DNA of 64,000 nucleotides from Gp6-AA40 sp036802945 (lineage in GTDB: Bacteria > Acidobacteriota > Vicinamibacteria > Vicinamibacterales > UBA2999): contig DAIRVG010000001.1 of assembly GCA_036802945.1 (NCBI GenBank), positions 159,520 to 223,519 of the forward strand. The letters run 5' to 3'. Below, one piece after another: positions 8,741-15,995 of this stretch. The position numbers and the translations under genes are program-made. Numbering within the stretch: the stretch's first letter is position 1; each line of letters starts with the position of its first letter. The notes beneath the pieces were generated by a model. It was given only the letters and a program-made list of their open reading frames with translations, was not told the origin of the DNA and did not search any database.

Positions 8741-9106
8741 TCAGTAGCTATAGTCGTCGGAAGGATTTCTTTTCTTCGGCGCGCGGCGCAGCTTGTAGTA
8801 CTGGCACTCGGGGCACCACGCGTCCGCGTCGAACCCCTGCATCCCGGCGTACGGTTTCACCTCGCGGTGTGTGCAGAACTCCTGGTTGCCGTTCTCCGCT
8901 GGCTGCTGCCACCGGCACGAGCGGAAACGGACGAACGCCGCTGACGCCGGCACGTCTGAGGTCGCGGGCGCGTGACCATCAGGCATCGGGCTGGCGGGCG
9001 CCGGATTCGTGACCGGGGGACTTACCGGTGCCGGGCTCGTGGGTGCGGGCACCTGGTCGTCGGCGCTAGCTCGCAGCAACGTGTTGTTATTGAAGTTGGA
9101 CGCCAA
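8741..9106 (-). CDS. Uncharacterised cysteine-rich C-terminal protein
   Basis: I do not recognise this 121-residue protein. The first 55 residues are rich in Pro, Ala and Ser with no hydrophobic segment. The C-terminal 60 residues carry four cysteines and a histidine in SCRW, EFCTHREV and WCPECQYYK, a plausible metal-binding module. The start is a TTG at 9106 with GGAG seven bases upstream; it overlaps the helicase gene end by 20 bp, so translation is probably coupled. An ATG at 8986 would keep the cysteine module but has no ribosome site. Position after infA and a DEAD-box helicase hints at an RNA-linked role, which is inference only. Confidence 0.55.
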   Translation of the reverse strand: MASNFNNNTLLRASADDQVPAPTSPAPVSPPVTNPAPASPMPDGHAPATSDVPASAAFVRFRSCRWQQPAENGNQEFCTHREVKPYAGMQGFDADAWCPECQYYKLRRAPKKRNPSDDYSY

Positions 9107-10346
9107 CGGCTTTCTCCAGCGCGCGAAGCGCGCGCAACTCTTCTGGGGCGGCGAGGGTCAGCGCGCTCCCTGTTGATTCGGCGCGGCCCGTGCGGCCGAC
9201 GCGGTGCACGTAGGCTTCGGGCGTGTCGGGCACCTCGAAGTTCACCACGTGCGCGATGCCATCGATATCGAGCCCCCTGGCGGCGACATCGGTGGCGACC
9301 AGCACCGGGAACGTCCCGGTGCGAAAACCTTCAACGGCGGCCATTCGCTGCTGCTGCGTGCGATCGGCGTGCAGCGCGGCGGTCCGGATCCCCATCCCGC
9401 TCAGACGCGACGCCAGGCGCTCGGCGCCAATTTTCGTCCGGCAGAACACGAGCACGGGTCCCGTTGCCTGGTCGCGCAGCCATCGCGCGAGCCACTGCAC
9501 TTTTTCAGCCGACGGCACCGTTTGTACCGAGTGCGTGATCGTCTGCGCGGGCCCTCCTCGGCGACCGACCTGCACGTACTTCGGGCTCCGCAGGAACTCC
9601 TGCGTCAGCTTCAGTACTTCCGACGGCATCGTCGCCGAAAAGAGCAGGGTCTGACGTACCGCGGGAAGCGCGGACAGGATGCGCTGCACGTCCGGCCAGA
9701 AGCCCATATCAAGCATCCGGTCCGCTTCATCGAGAACCAGCACTTCGAGCTCGCCGAATCCCACCGAGTCGTGTCGCATGTGATCCATCAGCCGGCCGGG
9801 CGTCGCGACGATGATGTCGACGCCTGCTTTCAGCGCGCGCTCCTGGATGTCCATCGGCACGCCGCCAAATACAGCGACGCTGGATACCTTGGTGTGATAC
9901 GTGAGCCCCTGGACCTGGTCCTCGATCTGGACCGCCAGCTCACGCGTCGGCGCGAGAATCAGCGCGCGTGTCGCCGCGCCACGGACCGGACCTTCGAGCA
10001 GAAACCTCTGCAGAATGGGGATCAGAAACGCCGCCGTCTTGCCGGTTCCCGTTTCCGCGCACGCGATGACGTCGTTGCCGGCCAAGGCAAGTGGAATCAC
10101 ACCGCTCTGCACCGAGCGTGTTTCCGTCCATCCAAGGTCCTTGATGCCGTTGAGCAGGCGCGCGTCGAGATTCAACGTGTTGAACGAGAGCGGCGCAGGA
10201 TCGAATGTCTCGGGCTCGTATGCGAGCGCTGTCGGCTCCGGATTCGGAGCCGCGTGTGGACGATGACCGCCGTGACGACGCGAGGACGAGGGGCCGGTCC
10301 GGCGGCTGCGACGTTTGGGTGATGGGGCGTTGGTATGCAGTGTCAA
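9087..10346 (-). CDS. DEAD-box ATP-dependent RNA helicase (RhlE/DbpA type)
   Basis: This 419-residue helicase shows the motif series in order: Q-motif region after FNTLNLD, motif I AETGTGKT, Ia PTRELA, Ib TPGRLMDH, II LDEADRMLD, III SAT, IV VFCRTK, V ATDVAARGLDID and VI HRVGRTGR. The first 60 residues are a basic Arg/Ser/His-rich tail, and there is little C-terminal extension. It should unwind RNA in ribosome assembly or mRNA turnover. No ATG exists near the N-terminus; the start is the TTG at 10346, six bases after the infA stop. The gene is co-directional with infA, and the pair recalls cold-responsive translation clusters. Confidence 0.92.
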   Translation of the reverse strand: MTLHTNAPSPKRRSRRTGPSSSRRHGGHRPHAAPNPEPTALAYEPETFDPAPLSFNTLNLDARLLNGIKDLGWTETRSVQSGVIPLALAGNDVIACAETGTGKTAAFLIPILQRFLLEGPVRGAATRALILAPTRELAVQIEDQVQGLTYHTKVSSVAVFGGVPMDIQERALKAGVDIIVATPGRLMDHMRHDSVGFGELEVLVLDEADRMLDMGFWPDVQRILSALPAVRQTLLFSATMPSEVLKLTQEFLRSPKYVQVGRRGGPAQTITHSVQTVPSAEKVQWLARWLRDQATGPVLVFCRTKIGAERLASRLSGMGIRTAALHADRTQQQRMAAVEGFRTGTFPVLVATDVAARGLDIDGIAHVVNFEVPDTPEAYVHRVGRTGRAESTGSALTLAAPEELRALRALEKAVGVQLQ

Positions 10347-10352
10347 GGGCGG

Positions 10353-10571
10353 CTATCGTGCGCGGAAGGTGATGATGCCGCGAACTGGATCGTAGGGAGA
10401 GACGCCAACCGTCACGCGATCACCGGGGACGACCTTGATGCGGAAGCGCCGCATGCGGCCGCTCAATTGCGCGAGCACTTCATGACCGGCATCACACTGA
10501 ACTCGATACAACCCGCCGGAATGCACCGCCACCACGGTTCCTTGCATGTCGATGAGATCGTCTTTGCTCAA
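10353..10571 (-). CDS. infA: Translation initiation factor IF-1
   Basis: This is a 72-residue single OB-fold protein of normal length, with MQGTVVAVHSGGLYRVQCD, an HEVLAQLSGRMRRFRI core and VVPGDRVTVGVSPYD. It binds the ribosomal A site during initiation. The start codon is TTG, with AAAGGA six bases upstream; an ATG just upstream is out of frame. The N-terminus MSKDD matches other IF-1 proteins, so the TTG is well supported. It is not inside a ribosomal protein operon here but heads a small unit with the helicase, as seen for second copies or dispersed infA genes in some bacteria. Confidence 0.93.
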   Translation of the reverse strand: MSKDDLIDMQGTVVAVHSGGLYRVQCDAGHEVLAQLSGRMRRFRIKVVPGDRVTVGVSPYDPVRGIITFRAR

Positions 10572-10650
10572 AACTCATCCTTTCACCAAATGTAGCAACG
10601 AGTGTGCCACACGCGCGGGCGAGGCGCAATCTTAACAAAATTAATTATTT

Positions 10651-13200
10651 TCAGAGCGATTTCACGTGGCGTTCTACTTCTGCGGCGAGCGCGGCATAGT
10701 CTTCACCGCGGAGGCGCATGGGGGCGCCGAACGCCACGCGGACGGGACCTGGAGTCGCCATTTTCGCCTTCATATGGAGCACGCGATCGACGCCGTCGAG
10801 CCGTACAGGGACCACGGGCACGTCCAGGCGCGCGGCAATCATCCCGATGCCGCCGCGGAATGCCTTGATTGAGCCGGTCGCCGACCGCTCACCTTCTGGA
10901 AAGATCAGCACCGACCAGCCGCGGCCGGTGAGCTCGCCGACATAGGCCAGCGTCTGCCGCGCGCCCGCTTCGCGCTGCGGCAGCGGGAAGGCGTTGAAGT
11001 AGAACGCGGCCAGGTAGTAGTTCACCGTGTTCGTGAACCACTGGCGCCAGGTGTGCCCTTCGGGAAAGAAATGCGCCTTGAAGAACTCCTTCGCCATGGC
11101 CGGCGCGACACGCGCGCGCACGTGCGCGGGCAGTGCCGCAAGGATCACGGGCACGTCCATGTGGCTTTGATGATTTGCGGCGAAGATCACCGGACCGTCG
11201 AGATCCTTCAGATGCTCGCGTCCTTCGACGCGCATCCAGGCGAACATGCGCGCGAGCGGCAGGATCCACATGGCCAGGGAGAGCCGGCGGATGACGCGGA
11301 CCGGCCACGTGCGGTTCCACGAGGGAAAGTCGACAGGATCCGCGACCTCCTCCGATGGAGGCGCATGCTCGACGAGCTGCTTGAGATCGGACACGCTTGC
11401 CGCCTCGGCGAAGCGACCTTCATCGAGGCGCGTCTGAAACCGATCCTCGAGCGCGATCATAAGCTCCACGCGCTCGAGCGAGCTGAGCCCTAGCTCCTCC
11501 AACGTCGTGGCGCCGCTGACGTCGCGGCCGTGAGCGAAGCGTCCGATGAGCGATTCGAGCGTGTCGGCGGAGGCGGCCGAGGCGGGTTGCTCGCCTGAGT
11601 GCACCCAGTCGCGCAGCGCGCGGCGTTTGAGCTTCCGCGTCCCTTCAGTGCGCGGAAGTTCGCCCGATGTCCATACCGACGCCGCGCGGATTCGTTGATG
11701 GTCCTGGAGCCGGCTGTTGGCGGCGCGAACGATCGCATCGGGCTCGATGCCAGGGTCCAGCACGAGGACGGCATGGACGCGCTCGTCGGTCCCGTGCGAC
11801 ACACCGACCACGCCTGACTCGCGCACGCCCGGCAGCTCGTTCAGCACCTGCTCGACGTCCTCGGGGAAGACGTTCAACCCCTCGGGTGTGACGATCATTT
11901 CTTTCTTGCGGCCCTTGATGAAGAGCCGCCCCTGGGCGTCCCGTTCGCCGATATCGCCCGTGTGCAGCCAACCGTCCGCGTCTGACGCCTTGTTGCCGTC
12001 GGGATCCGGGATCCGGGATCCGGGATCCGTTTGGGATTTGGGATTTGGGCTTTGGGACTTGGGATTTTCGTAGTACCCGCTCGTGACGTTTTCGCCGCGC
12101 ACGAGGATCTCGCCGTCGGCGGCGATGCGCACTTCGACGCCTTCGATGGGCGTGCCCACCGATCCCTTGCTGGTCTTGAATGGATGGTTCAGCGTGACGA
12201 TCGGCGCCGTCTCCGTCAGCCCGTACCCCTGAATGACCGCGAACCCCATCCGTCGCCAGAACTCCTCGAGGTCCGGCGGCAGCGGTGCCGCGCCGACCAC
12301 GAACGCCCAGAATTTCAGACCGAAGGCAGCGTGTGCACGGCGATAGCGCCACCAGCGTCCGGGGATCGAGATGCCCGGCGGGGGCGCATCCGCCGACTCC
12401 GGCCACGCGCGCGTGGCGTGGTCGCGCAGCACGTCGAGCATTTTCGGCACGCACACCAGCACCGAGATGCGCCGTGACTTGATCAGCTTCAGGACGTCGT
12501 GCGGGTTGAAGCTGCGCGTGAAGATGACGGTGCCACGAACCATCGGCGGGATGCTGGTGGCCATCGACTGGCCGAACATGTGGCTGAGCGGCAGCAGGTT
12601 CAGGAAGCGAAGCGGATGAAACGGCCTCGCGTATTTCCGGTATTTCAGGATCTCGCGCTCGACGGGAACGATGTTCGCGAGAACGTTGCGATGGCGGATG
12701 ACGACGCCCTTCGGCTCCGCCGTTGCGCCGGACGTGAAGATAATCTGTGTGATGTCGTCGCGCGAGATAGCGACTGCTGGCATCGGGCCGTCGGCACGCC
12801 AGTCGAGATCCGCGAACTGCCACCGTACCGCGTCGCCAAAATCGGCGTCCGGCGTTCGCGGCACGTCATCACCGACGAGCACCACCCGTGCCTCGACGAG
12901 GGCGCGGACCCTGGCTGCGAATTCCGGCGATGACCGGAAGTCGATCGGGACAACGATGACGCCGGAGATGAGGCAGCCCCAGTAGCACGCGACCCACTCG
13001 GGACGGTTCTCGCCCCAGAACACCACCTTGTCGCCCTTGCGCAGGCCGGCGGCCGCGAGCCTGGCCGCCAGCCCGCGCGCTGCGCGCCCGACGTCCTCGT
13101 AGCTGTGACTCCGCCGGCGATACCCATCGTCGTACACGAGAAATTCCCCACGGGTCGTGATGAGGTCGCGAAAGAAGTCGATCAGCGTGTCCCGCTGCAT
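10651..13200 (-). CDS. Fused acyl-AMP ligase, acyl carrier and 1-acylglycerol-3-phosphate acyltransferase
   Basis: This 849-residue protein has three parts. Residues 1-520 are an adenylating domain with IIFTSGATAEPKGV (about 170), GYGLTETAPI (about 318), DGWLHTGDIGE and GRKKEMIVTPEG. Residues about 545-620 resemble an acyl carrier, with the putative phosphopantetheine Ser in ELGLSSLERVEL. Residues about 640-849 are a PlsC acyltransferase with NHQSHMD and FPEGERS. It can be read as activating a fatty acid, loading it on its own carrier and transferring it to a lysophospholipid, like E. coli Aas but in reversed domain order. A repeat-derived insert lies near residues 377-400. The ATG at 13200 follows GATAAT by six bases. 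Confidence 0.87.
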   Translation of the reverse strand: MQRDTLIDFFRDLITTRGEFLVYDDGYRRRSHSYEDVGRAARGLAARLAAAGLRKGDKVVFWGENRPEWVACYWGCLISGVIVVPIDFRSSPEFAARVRALVEARVVLVGDDVPRTPDADFGDAVRWQFADLDWRADGPMPAVAISRDDITQIIFTSGATAEPKGVVIRHRNVLANIVPVEREILKYRKYARPFHPLRFLNLLPLSHMFGQSMATSIPPMVRGTVIFTRSFNPHDVLKLIKSRRISVLVCVPKMLDVLRDHATRAWPESADAPPPGISIPGRWWRYRRAHAAFGLKFWAFVVGAAPLPPDLEEFWRRMGFAVIQGYGLTETAPIVTLNHPFKTSKGSVGTPIEGVEVRIAADGEILVRGENVTSGYYENPKSQSPNPKSQTDPGSRIPDPDGNKASDADGWLHTGDIGERDAQGRLFIKGRKKEMIVTPEGLNVFPEDVEQVLNELPGVRESGVVGVSHGTDERVHAVLVLDPGIEPDAIVRAANSRLQDHQRIRAASVWTSGELPRTEGTRKLKRRALRDWVHSGEQPASAASADTLESLIGRFAHGRDVSGATTLEELGLSSLERVELMIALEDRFQTRLDEGRFAEAASVSDLKQLVEHAPPSEEVADPVDFPSWNRTWPVRVIRRLSLAMWILPLARMFAWMRVEGREHLKDLDGPVIFAANHQSHMDVPVILAALPAHVRARVAPAMAKEFFKAHFFPEGHTWRQWFTNTVNYYLAAFYFNAFPLPQREAGARQTLAYVGELTGRGWSVLIFPEGERSATGSIKAFRGGIGMIAARLDVPVVPVRLDGVDRVLHMKAKMATPGPVRVAFGAPMRLRGEDYAALAAEVERHVKSL
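12000..12072 (-). repeat. Tandem repeat inserted in frame in the acyl-AMP ligase gene
   Basis: On the plus strand this holds four GGGATCC-type units followed by TTGGGATT/TTGGGACT-type units. On the coding strand it translates to NPKSQSPNPKSQ then DPGSRIPDPDG. Relatives run directly from the YYENP-like motif into the DGWLHTGD motif with a short alpha-helical link, so this stretch is extra. It keeps the frame and adds no stop. Confidence 0.7.
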
Positions 13201-13206
13201 CTGGGC

Positions 13207-13212
13207 ATTATC
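13207..13212 (-). promoter_or_regulatory. -10-like GATAAT of the acyl-AMP ligase gene
   Basis: Minus-strand GATAAT ends six bases before the ATG at 13200, with no ribosome-binding site between, the arrangement of a leaderless promoter. Confidence 0.4.
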
Positions 13213-13252
13213 ATGCGTAGGCCGGATACTGTTGGACCCGGCCGCCGGCTTA

Positions 13253-14626
13253 ATGTCTCTTCCACCCGCTCTTGCGCTCGGAACGTTCTACGAAGGCGTG
13301 ATGCAGGCGGCGCTACGGCAGTTCTTCAGCCGTGCGACGCTCGAGATCGAGCCCGCGGCCACGCCGTCCTCGTCGCTCGAGCAGCCGCTGACCATCGAGC
13401 CGTCACCCGATCCAACCACGCTGATCATCTGCTGGACAGGGACGCGGTACAAGCTGCACACGTCGGGACGCTGGGCGTTCACCCCGCATGAAGTCCGGGT
13501 TGCGCGGGCCATCGGCGCCGTGATCAGCGCGCGGTACCGCGCGATCCTCAACCCGCAGCTGGCGGCGGAGCGCGGTGAGCTCTTTCGAGGGCAGATCGAA
13601 GATCGCTACGTCGGCGCGTTTCTTGACGAGCGGCCGTACGCCCAGGACCTCGACGATCACAGAGTCGATCGGATTGCGTCCGTGATCGAAATGCTGCGTC
13701 TCGCCGCGCTGTCAAGCTATGAGAACCGCCCGATCTCGACCGGCATTCTAATGCTTGGTGGATCGCACGATCCCAGTCGCCCGGAGCTCGCGCCGCGGGA
13801 GCGAGTGCTCGCGTACCTGGAGTCGCTGACCTCGATCAAGAGTTTTTATCGACTTGCCGACGGCGTTCGGACGGTGTTTCTCGCCGATTCCGAAGGGCGC
13901 CTGCTCGACATCATCGACATCGACCGCTGGAGCATGCAGATGTGTCCCGAGGCGATCCTGGAGGTGCCGGGCGCGAAGGCCTACCAGGCGCACGCCCGCG
14001 CGACGCTCGAGCAGCGGAGCGTCTGCGTCGTGCTCAGCCCGTCGCGCGAGATCAAAGTGTTTGCCGAGGGCGCGGAAGTGTTCGCGTTCCGCGGCGCTGC
14101 ATGGCATCTGCTCGACCTGAAAGCAAAGTTCGAGCTGTGGGCGGAAGCGGTCGGGAACGGCCCGCTGGCGCTGCGCCTGTTTCAGATGGCGCTCGACCTT
14201 GCCGACGCTCGCGATGGTGCGCTCTTCGTGGTCGTCCGAGATCCGGCGGAGGCCGTGCCGCAGCTGGTCGCGCCGGCGGATCGCCTCGACATCTGCGCGC
14301 GGCCGGAGCGGTCCGCTGCACCCGTGCCCTCTCGCCGAGAGGTACTGCATCTGCTCGAAGGGCGATCTGCAACCGCCCTCGATCCGAGCGTGCTATCGAC
14401 GCTTGCTTCGCTGGATGGGGCGGTCGTCATCGACCGCGAGGCGCGGCTGCTGGCCGCCGGCGCCATCCTGCGACACCCGCCGTCGGATGAACCGGAACTT
14501 GGCGATATCGTAGAAGGCGCGCGCACCACGGCCGCAATGGCCGCCAGCAAGTTCGGGCCCGTGCTGAAGGTGAGCGAAGACGGGATGATCACCTTCTACG
14601 ATCGCGAACGTGTCTGGGATATCTGA
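13253..14626 (+). CDS. Diadenylate cyclase (DisA_N/DAC)-like domain protein with degenerate RHR motif
   Basis: This protein has 457 residues from the ATG at 13253. The last 140 residues align by eye with the DisA_N nucleotidyltransferase fold of CdaA: ALDLADARDGALFVVV matches the opening strand, LASLDGAVVIDREARLLAAG contains the DGA motif (about residue 387), and GARTTAAMAASKFGPVLKV stands where GTRHRAALGISE is found. The phosphate-contacting RHR is therefore RTT here, so c-di-AMP synthesis is doubtful. The N-terminal 300 residues are soluble and probably a sensor or input domain, as in other DisA_N proteins that are not DisA or CdaA. It is divergent from the acyl-AMP ligase across 52 bp. Function inferred, not shown. 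Confidence 0.6.
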   Translation: MSLPPALALGTFYEGVMQAALRQFFSRATLEIEPAATPSSSLEQPLTIEPSPDPTTLIICWTGTRYKLHTSGRWAFTPHEVRVARAIGAVISARYRAILNPQLAAERGELFRGQIEDRYVGAFLDERPYAQDLDDHRVDRIASVIEMLRLAALSSYENRPISTGILMLGGSHDPSRPELAPRERVLAYLESLTSIKSFYRLADGVRTVFLADSEGRLLDIIDIDRWSMQMCPEAILEVPGAKAYQAHARATLEQRSVCVVLSPSREIKVFAEGAEVFAFRGAAWHLLDLKAKFELWAEAVGNGPLALRLFQMALDLADARDGALFVVVRDPAEAVPQLVAPADRLDICARPERSAAPVPSRREVLHLLEGRSATALDPSVLSTLASLDGAVVIDREARLLAAGAILRHPPSDEPELGDIVEGARTTAAMAASKFGPVLKVSEDGMITFYDRERVWDI

Positions 14627-14633
14627 ACCTGAA

Positions 14634-14716
14634 GGGGTTAGGGGTTAGGGGGAAGGGGTTAGGGGAAGGGGTTAGAGGGAAGGGGTTAGGGGGGAAGGGG
14701 TTAGGGGGAAGGGGCT
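14634..14716 (+). repeat. G-rich TTAGGGG/GGGGAA array before the acyl-CoA dehydrogenase
   Basis: About nine units alternate GGGGTTA and GGGGGAA-like words from just after the upstream stop to two bases before the next ATG. The G-runs on the coding strand could fold as a G-quadruplex in the mRNA leader, and the last AAGGGG may act as the ribosome-binding site. The array has no spacers and is not a CRISPR. Confidence 0.75.
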
Positions 14717-14718
14717 AG

Positions 14719-15930
14719 ATGGATTTTGAGCACAGCGCGCGGACGACGAAGTACCTGGATCAGGTCCGGTCTTTCATAAACGCGCACATTCTGCCCAGCG
14801 AAACGTTATACGCGCAGCAGCTGGAATCCGCCTCGTCCCGGTGGGCGGTGCCGCCGGTGATGGAGGAACTCAAATCCAGAGCACGCCGGGAAGGGCTCTG
14901 GAACCTGTTCTTGCCCGGGAGCGAGTACGGGCCCGGCCTCACCAACCTGGAATACGCCCCGATCTGCGAGCTGATGGGACGGACACCGATCGCGCCCGAA
15001 GTGTTCAACTGCTCGTTTCCTGATACCGGCAACATGGAAGCTCTCGTGCGGTACGGCACCCCCGAGCAGAAGCAGCAATGGCTGGTGCCACTCCTCGAGG
15101 GAACGATCCGCTCCGCGTTTGCGATGACCGAGCCGGACGTCGCCTCCTCGGACGCAACCAACATCCAGTCGTCGATCGTTCGCGACGGCGGCGAGTACGT
15201 CATCAACGGCCGCAAGTGGTGGACGTCTGGCATCGGCGATCCGCGGTGCACGCTCCTCATCTTCATGGGCAAGACCGATCCGCAGAATCAGGATCGCCAC
15301 AAGCAGCAGTCGATGATTCTGATCCCGCGCGATACGCCCGGCATCACGCTGGTGCGGATGCTCAATGTGTTCGGCTATGACGACGCGCCGCACGGACACG
15401 GGGAGCTGCTGTTCGAGAACGTGCGCGTGCCGGCCTCAAACCTGCTCCTTGGCGAGGGACGCGGCTTCGAGATTGCGCAAGGGAGGCTGGGACCCGGACG
15501 CATTCATCACTGTATGCGGCAGGTTGGCGTGGCGGAGCGGGCGCTGGAGCTGATGTGCCGCCGGGCACGCGAGCGCGTGGCGTTCGGCAAGCCGCTGAGC
15601 GAGAACGACATCACGCAGGAGCGGATCGCGCAGGCACGCATCGAGATCGATCGTGCGCGGCTTCTCGTGCTGCATGCGGCATGGGTGATGGACACGTATG
15701 GCAACAAGGCGGCCCGGCTGGCGATCGCCGAAATCAAGGTGGCGGTACCCGATATGACGTCGCGCGTGCTCGACTGGGCGATCCAGCTGTTCGGGGCGGC
15801 GGGGGTCAGCCAGATGTTTCCCTTGGCGTATCTGGCAGCCACGGCGCGCACGATGCGCATCCTCGATGGACCGGACGAAGTGCACCGCCGGCAAATTGCG
15901 CAGCTGGAGTTGCGGAAGTATCAGATATAA
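14719..15930 (+). CDS. Acyl-CoA dehydrogenase, ACAD10/11-like
   Basis: This 403-residue flavoprotein matches the acyl-CoA dehydrogenase family: AMTEPDVASSDATNI for the FAD site, KWWTSGIGDPRC in the middle domain, RRARERVAFGKPLSEN and a C-terminal RILDGPDEVHRRQIAQLEL. These details are those of the ACAD10/ACAD11-like branch. It oxidises acyl-CoA thioesters with FAD, passing electrons to ETF. It lies tail-to-tail with an APH-fold kinase of the kind that is fused to this dehydrogenase in animal ACAD10/11. That suggests use of 4-hydroxyacyl-CoA substrates through phosphorylation, known for ACAD10/11 and inferred here. Its leader is the G-rich array, so translation may be structure-sensitive. Confidence 0.9.
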   Translation: MDFEHSARTTKYLDQVRSFINAHILPSETLYAQQLESASSRWAVPPVMEELKSRARREGLWNLFLPGSEYGPGLTNLEYAPICELMGRTPIAPEVFNCSFPDTGNMEALVRYGTPEQKQQWLVPLLEGTIRSAFAMTEPDVASSDATNIQSSIVRDGGEYVINGRKWWTSGIGDPRCTLLIFMGKTDPQNQDRHKQQSMILIPRDTPGITLVRMLNVFGYDDAPHGHGELLFENVRVPASNLLLGEGRGFEIAQGRLGPGRIHHCMRQVGVAERALELMCRRARERVAFGKPLSENDITQERIAQARIEIDRARLLVLHAAWVMDTYGNKAARLAIAEIKVAVPDMTSRVLDWAIQLFGAAGVSQMFPLAYLAATARTMRILDGPDEVHRRQIAQLELRKYQI

Positions 15931-15995
15931 CCACGAAGGTCACGATGGACACGAAGAAGCACAATGGCCCTTCGTGAACTTCGCGTTCTTCGTGG
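15931..15995. repeat. CCACGAAG-type hairpin between convergent genes
   Basis: Arms 15931-15956 and 15970-15995 pair at about 20 of 26 positions; the outer eight and the inner seven bases are perfect. It fills the space between the acyl-CoA dehydrogenase stop and the kinase stop, and resembles the CCACGGAG hairpins at 26166 and 51071. Confidence 0.6.

Noticed and set aside
9204..10322. 372-codon plus-strand frame opposite the DEAD-box helicase
   Set aside because: Antisense shadow; the minus strand has all nine helicase motifs.
11645..12823. 392-codon minus-strand frame inside the acyl-AMP ligase
   Set aside because: Frame-shifted shadow of the ligase on the same strand; it has no adenylation motifs of its own.
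14634..14716. CRISPR array
   Set aside because: Units of 7-8 bases are contiguous with no unique spacers and no cas genes are near.
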